NCBI RefSeq assembly: GCF_901709675.1
Contig: NC_051094.1
Location: 19,186,501-19,250,500 of the forward strand
Source of the DNA: Syngnathus acus
Lineage: Eukaryota > Chordata > Actinopteri > Syngnathiformes > Syngnathidae
Direction: 5' to 3'
Length of the DNA stretch: 64,000 bases
Every line of letters starts with the position of its first letter. Position 1 is the stretch's first letter. The notes beneath the pieces are model-generated. The model was not told the DNA's origin and made no database searches. It saw nothing but the letters and a program-made list of their open reading frames with translations. Below are positions 23,311 to 35,529 of this stretch, piece by piece. A program made the position numbers and the translations under genes.

Positions 23311-25000
23311 CAGTGAAACCTCGTTTTTCACGGGGGTTACATTCCAAAAAGAATCTGTGATAGGCGAAATTCGTGAAGTAGTAACCTTTATGTTTTTTAC
23401 AATTATTATTCAATGAAATACTCCATAATACATTGAAATCAAAGAACAAAACCTTTTTACAGGCCCAAGCATTTGTTAACAAATACAAGTACTGTATAAA
23501 CGTTTTTTTTTTTTTTTACAAATAACTACTGTACTGTAAAATAATAACTTTAATCATCAATACAAACTGAAGGCTTCAAATTGCGGAGATCACCCACCGC
23601 GGGAGAAAATGAAAAATGATTATGAAAAAAAATACAAAGTACAGTAGGACAAAAAGTGACTCTTTCATTGCTCTTCTGACTGAGCTGATGCATCCTGACT
23701 CCTCTCTATAATATTTCTTCTAAAGCCCACAGTCCAGCGCGAGGGCATCCACACAAAGACTTTTATGATTTAATTTTTATACAAATACTTTGTACTTCTA
23801 AATACGTTATTGTATTTTAAACACTTTTTTAAACATTTTAAAGTGTAAAGGTGTCACAGCACTGCTCTGATGCGTCCCTGCAGCCCAGCGCGAGGGCATC
23901 CGCACAAGACATTTATAATTTTTATTTTTAAACACTTTATTAAACATTTTAAAGTGTAAACGTGCCATGGCTCTGCTCCGCTCTTGCCGTGCTAACATCC
24001 GCACATTGTTCAGAGGCGCGCCCTATTAGTGCTCATTGCCGGCCGCTGTCCCAAATCCTGGACTGCGGTGCTTGTTTTTCCTACGTGTGCGGTAGCCAAC
24101 CGCGCACCCGGCGCTTGTCCTCAGTGCACACCCTGGGCTATCAGCGCTCATCGCTGTTGTCCCACCTGTTTCTGCACAGCGGTGCATTTTTCCTTCATGC
24201 GCGGCTGTGTCACGTCTCCGCTTTCACCCTGCTGGTCGGCTCACGTGCCCTCCGCGCGAGACTTCTGAAGCGCGCGTCGCCAATACGGAACTGCTAACTT
24301 GTCAGTCCTCAACGTTTGCCACCTGATTATCATTTTCCTGACCCGCTTTGTAACGAGATCCCCGTATAACGCGAGCTCACTGACCGGCTCGTCATTTTAA
24401 AGTGTAAACGTGTCACGGCTCCGCTCTGCTCTTGCTGACCGGCTGACGCGCTCCAAGCGCGAGGGCATTGCACAAGACTTTTATAATTTATTTTTAAACA
24501 CTTTATTATACTTTTAAACACTTTATTGTATCTTTAAATACTTAATAGCTTGCTATGCCCTTCTGCTTCGATGACGCACGACGCGAGCTCGCTGACTGGC
24601 TCGTCAGCTTGTCTTGTATTCCAGCCCTCCTTGTTTCCTTTAAACTTTCCCCAAATAAAAAGCCCGTGTTTCATTTGGTTGTCCTGCCTCCTTTGTGACA
24701 ATAAAACGAAGCGCGAATCAGAGATGCTGCTGATTCTGTTGACACAAACTAAGTGGAGGAGTGGATACGTAACAGGAGATTGAGAAAAAGCCTGGTTAGA
24801 GCTCTAAGCCAATCATCAGCCGGCAAGGATACAGGTCAATATGTTCCCATTGGTCTCCTACCGGCCAATAGTGTGCTGTAAAGTCATATGAGCAGACAAA
24901 GCCACGCGCTCCAAGTGACGCCGCAAAAAGCCGCGATGCACCGAATATATCCACAATATTTGTTTTCATAAAAATCTGCGATGCATCGAGGCCGCGATAA
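23311..25000. mobile_element. Tigger-like remnant(s)
   Basis: Starts with CAGTGAAACCTCGTTTTTCA after TA and finishes with GCATCGAGGCCGCGATAAGT, both in the style of Tigger ends. No transposase frame was found. Internal blocks containing CATTTTAAAGTGTAAACGTG recur near 23835, 23946 and 24392. Possibly two overlapping elements. Confidence 0.4.
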
Positions 25001-25070
25001 GTGAACTTTTATATATATATATATCGATAAGTGAACTTTTATATATATATATATATTATATATATATAGA
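25000..25070. repeat. short tandem duplication with (TA)n
   Basis: CGATAAGTGAACTTTTATAT occurs twice (about 25000 and 25025), separated by TA runs, just upstream of the large exon. Confidence 0.75.
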
Positions 25071-25103
25071 CAATGACTAAATTATCTTTCATTTTGATTC
25101 AAG

Positions 25104-27607
25104 ATGTAGATGGGCTTTCCGCATTGAAAGTGTTCTCTGCGAGTAGTGACGGAGCCACAAGAATCATCCCTGATGTATCTGAAGAATTGGGTGACAGGAA
25201 AGTTCAATCCAACCACAAATCCCAAATGAAAAATGTCTGTCAAACTCCAATCACCAACATTGATGATATTGTATCACAAACTGTCCCCACTAGTGACCCT
25301 GCATATTCCCCGTGCAGCACCTCTCCTCAAGAAAATATATCTAAGAAACATATTCAGGTTCATATACTGTCACGTTCACATGACTCCTCTGCAGTGCACG
25401 CAGGAAATGAAAATGTGTGTCCCTTACATGTGAACCCACTTCTTCAAAACAACGCAAATGGATCATTCCCTGAAATGTTTGATACTATGCATAAAGGGAA
25501 AAATCTCAAAGGACTTCAAGATAGTGATTCCAGCGGAGACTTGACATGTGGCAAAGATGTCAAGCTAAGTAAACTGGACAGTGACAGTGGCAACTGCCAT
25601 CTTCATGAGCCATCCTCAAACGAGAAGAAAGTGGAATTGAATTCCTCTGACAACCAAGTATCCATTGATGATGGACATATACACCTCAACACACCATCAA
25701 ATAGAGCTTTGCCTCCACCTCATGTCGGTGAAAGAAAAAGTCTGGATAAGAATTTTGATAGGTTTCTCATCTCCTCAGAGATGACCATCAAAGAAAGCTT
25801 GGCACCTTCCCCCTTGATAGTCACAGCCACAGAGAAACAATGCACACCTTCACTTGCAATCCCTGTATCATCTTTGGAGGATCACAATAATTCCATTGAG
25901 TCTAACTCTAACAAACTTATAGCTGAGGCACATGGTGCTACGAGCCTTTCTGTTTGTAGCAGCAGTTCCCCACTTGATCGCTGTATCAATTACAGCAACC
26001 CTACAGTGTTGTCTGGTGGTGGCTTGCAAAACTCAGATGTCTTGAAGCAGAGTTATTTCAAACTGCAAGCATCTGAATTAACATCAGTGACAAATACTCA
26101 CTGTTCTACCACTGAAAGATCAGATACAGCATTGCCAAAGACAATTAAAAAGGAAAAAAATAGTCAAAATGGTTTCCCAAATTTTAGCGCCAGTACTATG
26201 CCTCATGGTCTAAATTCCCCTGATGAACGTCAAATTGAAACTCAGATCAGACCAGACAATAGTATTAAACTGAAGGATGTAAGAATAAAAAGTAATAATG
26301 CCAAAGACTTATTCCAAAATAATACAAAAAGGGAAAGTGCTGTCCTTTCATCAAGCACTATCTTCTTCAATCGGCCTACAAACTTACTGCCAGAGAAAAC
26401 ATCTCCCATTTTGAAATCAAAAAATCCGCTTAATAAGATTACAGTTGCTTTATCTAATGTTAGTAAAATAAAGACAACAGCGCATGATACTATGTCAGAC
26501 AACACATTTGAAATCGTAACTTCTAACAACAAATATATCCATTTAGATGTCAAAGCAATATTAAACTCCCAGACATTGTCACACTCACCTGCCACTCAGA
26601 GAACATTCATTGAAGTTCAGTTGTCTTCTTTATCTGGCGTGTCACCTGTTAGGGCAAAAAAGCTCACAGATTTAAATAACTCTACAGCAACTCAATTAGG
26701 CACAGATTCAACGCCTGTGCTTTCAAATTCCATATTAGGTACAACAAATGTCATTGTTGATAAAATAGTATTCAATGCAATGTCTTTTATGAAGAAAACT
26801 GATTTAAAAGGATCAAGTCATGACTTGAAACCCAACATGGAGACAAGTGGTAACCCAAAGTCTATGACATCCAAAGTGTACAAGAAGACAATGGTGAGGC
26901 GAAGCTTTGTCACAGACACTCCATTTTCTGTGGACTTCAATCCCTTTTCTGTCCAACACAAGATAAAGTCATTTGAAAATCTGGCTCACTTTGACAAGCC
27001 TATGGCTAAAGGTAGTGACATTCAGTCATATAATTTGGCATACAGGGCCTCGCTTAATCAAAAGATTGCAGGGTATATGGGCTCAATTAAATGTTCTGAT
27101 AACCGGGCACAACACAACCATTTTAGTTCTTACGAAGACAAATTATTCTCTACACAATCCTGCTCATTACAGAATTCACAGGCAAGCATTACTTTGAAAA
27201 AACGTGATCCTCGATGTGAAAGCTCTTGTGCAGGTTGTCTGACGAAGACTAGTCTTGTCTCTGAGATGGGAAAGGTTCCTGATCTTTCACCAGAGACCCC
27301 GCCAGTGGTGGCCAGAAAAAAATGCGAGTCTTTTCCGCAACCGGATGTGGCAATCCAGAGCTCTCAGTATGCCTGAATTGGGAAAACTATTCACAGGTGA
27401 CATGTTGAGCAGGAGAGATGGTTTAGCTGAGAAACCTGAGCGCACCATTCTTTCCACCGCCACAGAGACTTTGTGCACTTCACCTTCTGCACTCCAAGCC
27501 AAAATAGGGATAACAAAAGGAAACCAAAGAAACTCCGGATCCACTCAGGAAACATCTGAAAGAAACGTTGAGCTCCTTAAACAGTCTGAATCATCTCGCG
27601 CCATCAG
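25104..27607 (+). CDS. pdzd2: large disordered exon of the PDZ protein, with one frame break
   Basis: The acceptor TTGATTCAAG ends at 25103. The split codon with exon 10343-10487 gives Asp and keeps the frame (phase 1). About 757 codons are open to a TGA at 27374-27376. The protein is Ser/Thr/Asn-rich and probably disordered. Short conserved-looking blocks stand out near the end: PFSVQHKIKSFENLAHFDKP and YRASLNQKIAGYMG. From about 27317 the +1 frame continues as SLFRNRMWQSRALSMPELGK to 27608. A run of seven A at the switch suggests one extra A, either an assembly error or a real lesion. A possible donor CAG|GTGATT sits at 27607/27608. A single giant exon after a PDZ domain is typical of PDZD2-like genes. 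Confidence 0.75.
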
Positions 27608-27717
27608 GTGATTCAGTTAAATTATTCCCTTTTATTTTACACGTTGCTTTAGCATTGTCTTCATTGGTAAACAAAGATAGAAAATCTTCCTGTTCACTAT
27701 GTGTATACCGTATTGGC

Positions 27718-29811
27718 CCGAATGTAAGACGATGTTTTTGCATTGAAATAAGACTGAAAAAGTGGGGGTCGTTTTACATTCGGGGCCTAGACAATATAAC
27801 CATTCACAACACTAGATGGCGCCAGATACCTTTAAAGCGAAGTTACGTCACCGCGCCTTACGTCTTGCGTGAGTTACCTCAGCTTATCGCGATTGTTGGA
27901 GCTTATGCGCAGCGGTAAATTAAAGGTTGCAGGTATCGCTGAGTATGTTGCTGTGATCGTGTGTGTCTTTAACACAAAGTGAGTATATATACATTTCATT
28001 GATACTACTGTCCACTGGTGTGCCGTTTGTCCGATCGTGGTTTGCTTTGTGTGCGCGCCGTTTGATTGACAGCTCCGGCGCGCTCCTTTAAGTTTGCCTC
28101 GCATCGTACGAGTAGCTGTTACGCAGCGGCACGGTGACTAACGGTCGCCAGCAAATGTATTTTGTTGTCTCGATGACTTATGTTTGGTGTGTTGCAGAGT
28201 AGGGGTGTAAATCGCGGGTTTTGTCACGATACGATATCATATCGATACAAAGAATCACGATACGATATTTGCCGATATCTTAAAGCCTGCTGTGATTCAG
28301 TCACGATACATCACGATATAGTGCTCTACGATCGATATAGAACAATATCCTGATTTATAACAATTCATACGCAAAATCAACAAGGTACTGCAAACTCTTT
28401 ATTTAGGAAATTACAAGAGTATTGTAGTATACAAAGTGCTTATTTTAACACTGAACTTTATCAAATTCCTATATTTTTTCTCATATAAGTAAGTAAAGAA
28501 AAATGAATATTCTTTCTTTTTTTGTAATACCATTAACTTTAAAGTGTATTACTGAACTATTTAATTACAAAACAAAAATAAGTTCTTTATAATGAATGTA
28601 GTAAACATTACACCTTGACCATATGTTCTAATCCAAATGCAAAAAAAAAACATTCTCTTGCAATACCAGAGAACTATACACTAACTTCTTGGACACTAGC
28701 CATAGCACCAGCCCAGGAGCCGCGTAGTTGTCGGCTCCCCTTTCACGTGCCTGCTCTGCTCACAACACAACACGCCGCGCACTGCTCCCGGAAAGAGGAA
28801 GCAAGCAACAATGAACTGGATTTCAAAATAAAGTCGCGTCTAATGTCCGAGGTCAAAAACGGGCGATATAGATCGATGTTAACGTTTAGCATCGATGCCA
28901 ACAAATCGTAGAGCATTATATTGATTAATCGATGTGTATCGATGAATCGTTACACCCCTATTGCAGAGTATTTCATTTATGGTTATTTAGTATAGCAGAA
29001 CCGTTATTCGCAGTTAGTTATGTAATGTGTGCCGTCTACTAGTGTTGTGTGACGTCAGAAGTTGAGCGTTGACGTCCTGTATTTCTGTCTGTTGCAGAAC
29101 CACACACACACACACTCACACACCCTTCACACGTTCACACAATACCTTTTTGCCAGTTTGCCTGTATGGCCCTATGAGCCACAGTGCCGGTTACTTTTTT
29201 GACAATAATTCAGTAAAGCAATCAAAACTGAACCACGTCTTCCCTCCTGTGTTCTGACCGACACCCGGGGGCGAAAAAAGCATAACCATCCGAGCCAACC
29301 CCCATACAGTCCTCAGTACAATAGCGTTAGCAGTTTGCATTATTTTATTATTATAAAATAATAATATTATTATTTTATTGCAATGTTTTTCCTTATTCAG
29401 ATTTGTTTCAAGACTACAGTTAGTTAGACTTCGCTTTGATGGTTAATGCAGTTATTACAATTTTGTTGTTTTATTACAGTAGATTGGTGTATTTACATTT
29501 CAAAAAACAGAAGCCATTCATTTACAAATGTGATTGCACTTTAGTTTACATATTTAAATGTTCAGATATTAAGATGTGATAGACAATTGTTGCATGATTT
29601 GAATGAGGCAAAATAACGTGTTTTTTCTCTCGAATATATTGTTGTAATCATTTGTTTCAGATGTACTGTAATTATTTTCTGTATAAAAATTAAATTTGGT
29701 GTTCAAAAAGTATTTTTTCAAACTAGAGTCAAAAAGTATTTTTTCAAACAAGTCTTGAAAAAGAGGGGGTCGTCTTATAGTCAGGGTTGTCTTATATTTG
29801 GGCCAATACGG
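27718..29811. mobile_element. TA-flanked element with CCGTATTGGCCCGAATGTAA ends
   Basis: The left end CCGTATTGGCCCGAATGTAA and the right end GGCCAATACGG are inverted repeats between TA dinucleotides (27716-27717 and 29812-29813). No transposase is visible. A hAT MITE (28200-28960) is nested inside. The ends share the CCGTA core with the other TA-flanked families in the window. Confidence 0.75.
28200..28960. mobile_element. hAT MITE with TAGGGGTGTAA ends
   Basis: TAGGGGTGTAA and TTACACCCCTA are the terminal repeats. The 8-bp duplication TTGCAGAG flanks it (28192-28199 and 28961-28968). The interior is rich in CGATA and ATCGAT motifs and has no gene. A 3' fragment of the same family is at 34904-35170. 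Confidence 0.9.
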
Positions 29812-29831
29812 TAGTATGTCACTATGTAGAC

Positions 29832-30741
29832 CAGCGGTGGCCAACCCGCGGCTTGCGAGCCGCATGTGGCTCTTTGGCTGGTTTCATGCGGCTCTTTTAC
29901 GTTCATATCAACATTTGTGTTTATTTTTCGTGCGTATTTGCTTCGCTTGAGTTCAATATGGTATTTTGGTCAAACGCGCATGCGCGTGAGGTGAAATCCC
30001 GCAAAGGAGGAGGGACAAACAGAGCGATTGGTTTTGCTGGCTTTTTAATGAATGGCGACTGTGACTACGGGGGCCCATTAGGTCCAGAAAAGCTGACAAG
30101 ACAAATGCACAGCTAAACGAATATATGACAATGAACACAGGACGTTTTTAACAGGGTTAAAGTTGTTTTTTGTTGAACGCTATGGCAAGCCATTCTGCCT
30201 GATATGTCGGACGTCATTGGCGCATTTAAAAGCTTCAAATGGTCAGCGCCACTTCAGCTCACTTCATGCCAATATCGATAAGGACTTTGCAAAAGGGACT
30301 GAATTTCGCAAGCACAAGTTTGGACACTTTGAAAAGTCAGGCAGAAAAATAGGTACAGTTTTTCAGAAAAATTACAAAGCACTTAGACTGTCACACTTGC
30401 ATTGTTTCAACTGGCTTGGAACATTGCACGGGCTAAAAAGCCATACAATGAAGTGGAGTTCGTTAAAATATGCCTCAGTGACGTTATTGAAATCTTGTCT
30501 CCTGAAAACGACAAACTAAAAATGGTCTGTCCCGCCACACATAGTAAGTGAAAAAACTTATGTTTTTGTTTGTGGAATTTGTTGAACTGAGAGTTTGTCT
30601 GTGTGAGACAATGCACACAATGTTCATTGTTGAAAATGTGGTCTTTGGTCTGTGGTTTTAGTACTGTAGGAGTCAATTTGTCATTATCATGTTGGTGCGT
30701 GACATAATAATGTCACACAATAAATTTGGCTGAGCAGAGGG

Positions 30742-30784
<43 letters not shown>

Positions 30785-30900
30785 CATGTTTGTGTGTGTG
30801 TGTGGGGGGGGGTAATGTGTGCTCATGTGTATGATGTGGCTCTTTGCGATGACACAGTAAAAAATGTGGCTCTTAATCTCTGACTGGTTGGCCACCCCTG
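29832..30900 (+). mobile_element. non-autonomous hAT element
   Basis: The ends CAGCGGTGGCCAACC and GGTTGGCCACCCCTG match as imperfect inverted repeats. The 8-bp duplication ATGTAGAC lies at 29824-29831 and 30901-30908. A (GT)n tract occurs near 30742-30800. A deleted transposase frame is inside (30163-30519). Confidence 0.9.
30163..30519 (+). pseudogene. hAT transposase N-terminal fragment
   Basis: MFFVERYGKPFCLICRTSLA and GQRHFSSLHANID resemble the N-terminal zinc-binding part of hAT transposases. After about 65 residues the matching sequence jumps frame (NIARAKKPYNEVEFVKIC at 30417-30470) and then stops. The catalytic region is absent. Confidence 0.65.
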
Positions 30901-31090
30901 ATGTAGACGAAATAGATTTCTGGGAAGCCATTTGACTAGATTTCGGGATATGACCTAAAACAATCTCAACTGTCTGGCCCATGTTGGGAGTGGAACATCT
31001 GGTAAGGATTTGGGTTAAACCAGGTAAAATAGTACCTGCTATATTCCGGATTGTTTTAATGTGAGTCTGTTCAAATTTGGTCGAATAAAT

Positions 31091-31199
31091 CCATCCATCC
31101 ATCCATCCATCCATCCATCCATCCATCCATCCATCCATCCATCCATCCATCCATCCATCCATCCATCCATCCATCCATCCATCCATCCATCCATCCATC
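31091..31199. repeat. (CCAT)n microsatellite
   Basis: About 27 uninterrupted CCAT units. It adjoins a minus-strand SINE tail (31205-31286), whose own end is a GGAT repeat, so the array probably grew from that tail. Confidence 0.95.
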
Positions 31200-31204
31200 T
31201 AATA

Positions 31205-31286
31205 AATCATCCATCCATCCATTTTCCAAACCACTCATCCTCCCGAGGGTTGCGGGAATGCTGGAGCCTATCCTAGCACTCCTTTG
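31205..31286 (-). mobile_element. SINE 3' tail fragment
   Basis: Read on the minus strand, AGGATAGGCTCCAGCATTCC and the following GGAAAATGGATGG match the 3' part of the first SINE family. Confidence 0.6.
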
Positions 31287-31354
31287 CGTCGGGTCAAATC
31301 ACATTGGGGACATTCCCAAACTTGCCAAATTCAAAAATTTCACGTTTTCACGTT

Positions 31355-32279
31355 GTTAGGCTACTGATTTTAGTTATTGATCTGACTCCAAATTGTGATC
31401 AACACTTAACACATGAATCGTTATGTCCTAATCCACTCACTGGTACACCTAACAATTTTGCGAGTTCGTTCTGTCAAAGAGAAGACCAATAAATCAATTA
31501 GGCCGAATTTACCAATTGTTTAATCCTGACAAAGCAAACTAATACAGGCGCCTAGGTCCCCCGGGTCCCTCACACACTAAAGCTCGTGTGTTCTTGTGAC
31601 CATCAAGAGACAACACATTCTTCCGGGTTTCCCAGTTTTAAAGAAACACAATATGAATATTCAAGCATGCAAAATATTGTGTGGTGATTGGTCGATGGTC
31701 ATCCGCTGCTCAGCGCAGGTGTCTGGTCTCAGTTGTGGGCGGTTGGGTCTGGACCACCATGACGAGTTGTTATTCGCGGTCCTCACCGGCCTTGAGATGT
31801 CCTCCCTGTCTGGACATCCTTTTCCACAATACTTTGTAGAAAACAAGTTCATGTAGCCTGCACATTCCTTTCCACTTATTATGCGACCACACGAGTACAC
31901 TACTAAAGTCCCAATGATCGTCACACACACATCTGGGTGTGGTGAAATTTGTCCTCTGCATTTAACCCATCCCCGTGTGATCTTAATCCATCCCCTGGGG
32001 GAGAGGGGAGCAGTGAGCAGCAGCGGTGCCGCGCTCGGGAATCATTTGGTGATCTAACCCCCCAATTCCAACCCTTAATGCTGAGTGCCAAGCAGGGAGG
32101 CAATGGGTCCCATTTTTATAGTCTTTGGTATGACTCGGCCGGGGTTTGAACCCACAACCTTCCAGTCTCAGGGCGGACACTCTACCACTAGGCCACTGAG
32201 CTGGAAATTATATTGATATGATTATATATACGTTTAACGCAGCTTTAATAAAATATGTTTGCAATCTGCCGAAAGCACA
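31355..32279 (-). repeat. 3' LTR of minus-strand endogenous retrovirus (ERV1)
   Basis: The edges are TGTGC on the minus strand at 32279 and CCTAACA at 31355, giving TG...CA ends. The LTR of ERV2 (45430-48369) has the same ends and content. It includes an ATTAAA-type polyadenylation site near 31525. A SINE (31904-32204) has inserted, so the native length is about 624 bp. Confidence 0.8.
31904..32204 (-). mobile_element. tRNA-derived SINE, second family, inside the LTR
   Basis: Complete copy with the tRNA-like head at the high-coordinate end (CCAGCTCAGTGGCCTAGTGG on the minus strand). It is the same family as 8752-9068 and interrupts the ERV1 LTR. Confidence 0.85.
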
Positions 32280-32331
32280 TTTCCCTTTATTCCCTCTCAT
32301 GACCTCATTTATGAGGTCATCACCCGTTACT

Positions 32332-33243
32332 CTAGCAAGCAGCGACCAGCACACTGTCGGTCCTTTCTTCCCCCCGCGGCTCATGTTGAGTCACCAGGGT
32401 ATATTGGCCATTCGGTGACAACGGGCCAACGGTTTTCTCGATCAACCGAACAGTGAGTGATCTAATACATGGAATACAGCAACAACCGCATAAAATCATT
32501 ATTGCAGTAAAAATAGCCACAGCAACAAGCACAGACATGATGAGGCCTTTCCAGCTTCCGAACGTTTTCATCCAATCAGACCAAATATCGGTGCGTACAC
32601 CTGAATGATCTTTCATCTTTTTATTCAGTGTCCTTAGTCCTTCCAACGCCCGGGTCAGTCGGCCCCCTCGTGCCGTGTTGTTGGGGATGAAAATACAACA
32701 TGCATCACCAAACATTCCGCACACACCATGTTCCTTAGCCAATAGCATGTCCAACGCAATTCTATTTTGGAACGACATCAATGACGTCGCAGCCAATTGT
32801 TCATGGACCGCTGCAAATGATTCAGCTGTATAATTACCCAGTCGTTGGACATTGTAATGAACGTAATTAATACGGTCAACATTTTTATTGGGGGTGATCC
32901 ATAGGAAAATGCTTTCGAATCCCGAGGACACTTGATTAACGAGTTTATACTTATCTGGCACACCCCGGGGCACTCCTATGGCGTCAATATATGTTGGATC
33001 GTTGTCGCTCAACCATGGGGGCAAAACGTCTCTTTTGGCTCGCTTCAGGAGCCCCGCCAGTGGGGACTCCATGTTCCAATTGAGATTCTGTATTTCAATG
33101 GGGACAACCACTCCAGGCATTATCAAAGACACGAGGGCACAGATACCTGATGCATCCTTCGGCAAGCGATCATATAATTTGTTGTCACCACACCACAACC
33201 AGATGTCACTGGTCTTCCTCTGCTCCTTCCATCACTGCTAGTT
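32332..33243 (-). CDS. endogenous retroviral env, surface C terminus plus transmembrane subunit (ERV1)
   Basis: An open frame of about 288 codons from the ATG at 33198, and open a little further upstream, to 32332. Order on the minus strand: end of the surface subunit, an ectodomain with the CX6CC motif (CGMFGDACC), and a membrane anchor (MSVLVAVAIFTAIMIL) followed by a cysteine cluster (CGCCCIPC) and a short tail. In living retroviruses this subunit drives membrane fusion. The N-terminal surface domain and signal peptide are not present, so it is 5'-truncated, but no stop interrupts what remains. A splice-acceptor-like tract lies at about 33250-33290. Confidence 0.75.
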
Positions 33244-33289
33244 GAATTCTGGCAAGTCCTGTTAAAGCTTAAAAACAAGTGAATTTGAA

Positions 33290-33420
33290 AAAAAAAACTG
33301 TAAATCACAATTACAAATTGAAACCTACTCACCCATTTCTATTTTACACCTACTCACCTACTCACCCATTTCTATTTTACACCTACTCACCCATTTCTAT
33401 TTTACCACTCCCCCTTTTGA
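33290..33420. repeat. short minisatellite
   Basis: CCCATTTCTATTTTACACCT and CACCTACTCAC recur three times between 33330 and 33405. Confidence 0.8.
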
Positions 33421-34903
33421 CACATTCACCCAATGTGTCATTACGTATCAAAAGGAACCTGCAAAGCGTCCCCTCTCATCACCACACTCATTGTAGCCAG
33501 GCCCGCGGAACCTCTAGCTCCCATCTGGGCCCCGGGACCGTCACCCTAAGTCCTTAAAACTTGACTGTCCACCACATACTCGGCAACACAAACAAAAATC
33601 ATCGCACTCCTGTCAGTGAGCTTATAGCCCTGCTGGCAGCGGACATTTGTACACACAAAAACAGACATCAAGTAACAAAATAAAAACAGTCATAAAATGA
33701 ATCCTGGCGCCCGCGGATCATGTCCTGAAAACCATGTCATCAACAAGTTCATCATAAAAACCAAAAGGGCAAGGGTTAACATATTCTTGTAAATTCAACA
33801 CAAATTTTCCACGAACGCAATCGACAACCTGCAAGAACGAAAACAAGTTACGCAAGCAGCGCGTAATCCGCTCCTTGGCTGGTGGCTGTTGCTGCAAAAA
33901 AAAAAATTAAGTCACACAGAAAAACAAAGCAGAGCGTGCTCTTGTCGCAAGCAAGCTCAAGCGTCAAACATTTGGTCACTGTCCACCTAGTCCGTGAGCT
34001 TAAAGTCGTCACACATCAAATCGTCCAAAATCTAGATGTTCGATACTAGTTTTGTCTTGTCTGACCATATTACTGAAATGGGCCTTCTCCATCGCACTGT
34101 TTTGTTGTCGATGGTGCCCCTGAGTAATCCTAAACCCATATTTAGTCCAAAATTAGCCCTGATCAATCGTGCTTTTTCAAATCTGTAGTATCTTTATATT
34201 TTTCAGGTGAGAGGAATGTTATCCTCTGCTGTGATCACATCACCCCAGCCTTGAATTATGTTAACCATTCACAATACACAAACACCACAAGCACAGACTT
34301 GACATTCATACACCATTACAGACAAACTGTCATCCCACAACACACACATAAAACCCCATACAATATTAAATTGTAAAAAGGAACCGTCCCTACGCAAAAT
34401 TTTCTCCTCAATTAAAATTTCCCTTTTTTATTTTAATTCCAAAGTTAATATCTAATTGTCTGGTCTCCTGTCCTCTCATCGTTTGCCAATATGCATAATG
34501 CTGGAACATGATTTAACTCCCCATTTAGTTTGCTCACATCTCACACTTAGACTATTTGACACTTTGTGTTGAGCTGTAACTTCAATATTTCCACCTTCCC
34601 ATATTTCTTCCACTAAACAGTTCCATTTTGCTTTCAGTTTAAATTCATCCCTCCAAATAACTACCTCTGGCAAAGAACCAACAATTTATAGAGCACTCCC
34701 TTTTACTGTTACCTTGTTCCTTCATTCATCTCCTCACAAGCATAACTGACCCTCCTAAAAAAATAATGATACCAAAAATAATGTTTAAAAACAATATACA
34801 CAGCTTCCTCCTGCCACTTACCTTGAAGACTATCGTTCTCATTTTTGTTGATGCCAATTCTTAGAATTAAAAAAATGCTTACTAATTTCCTCGTCTTCTT
34901 GGA
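33421..34903. other. unassigned, possibly ERV1 interior or host intron
   Basis: No gag or pol similarity was seen. On the minus strand at about 33830-33716 a TTCTTGCAG acceptor-like site is followed by an open 37-codon stretch (VVDCVRGKFVLNLQEYV...) and a stop. Otherwise AT-rich sequence. Confidence 0.35.
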
Positions 34904-35170
34904 CACTAGCCATAGCACCAGCCCAGGAGCCGCGTAGTTGTCGGCTAACCTTTCACGTGCCTGCTCCGCTCACAACACAACACGCCGCGCACTGCTCCCG
35001 GAAAGAGGAAGCAAGCAACAATGAACTGGATTTCAAAATAAAGTCGCGTCTAATGTCCGAGGTCAAAAACGGGCGATATAGATCGATGTTTACGTTTAGC
35101 ATCGATGCCAACAAATCGTAGAGCATTATATCGATTAATCGATGTGTATCGATGAATCGTTACACCCCTA
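34904..35170. mobile_element. truncated hAT MITE
   Basis: Nearly identical to the last ~275 bp of the MITE at 28200-28960 and ends in the same TTACACCCCTA. The 5' half and a second terminal repeat are missing. Confidence 0.85.
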
Positions 35171-35395
35171 CCCCCAAATGAACTCAGCATGAACCGGAAG
35201 TGCCCCAAATCAAACCGGAAGTGACCCCAAATAAAAAGGACGTGACCTCAGGTAAACCGAAAGTGACCTTTTTAAACCGGAAGTGACCCCAAATCAACTG
35301 GAAGTGACCTCAGTTAAACCGGAAGTGCCCCAAATAAACCGGAATTCACCTTATTTCAACAAGAAGTGCCTTAAAATAAACCAGAAGTTACCTAA
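35171..35395. repeat. minisatellite carrying repeated ACCGGAAGTG
   Basis: About ten degenerate units of roughly 20-25 bp with the pattern AACCGGAAGTGACCCCAAAT. Four units keep ACCGGAAGTG exactly. It directly abuts the end of the truncated hAT MITE. Confidence 0.85.
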
Positions 35396-35529
35396 ATATA
35401 ACATTTGCTCTAACTTTTACAATTTTTGTCCGATTCAACTCGTTTCAACTTTTGAACTCCAAAGTGAACCTCTTGAACCTGTAGTTTTCATTTTGTTCCA
35501 AATTTAAAAACATTTTGGCGCAAATCTTT

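Noticed and set aside
24550-24783. 77-codon frame just upstream of the large host exon
   Set aside because: It lies in repeat-rich sequence with no conserved motif or splice sites, and the exon at 25104 already joins 10343-10487 in phase.
31091-31199. Regularly repeated units considered as a CRISPR array
   Set aside because: Four-base units without spacers; the genome is eukaryotic.
31061-31276. Long frame of repeated His-Pro-Ser-Ile
   Set aside because: Translation of the (CCAT)n array, with no flanking coding signal.
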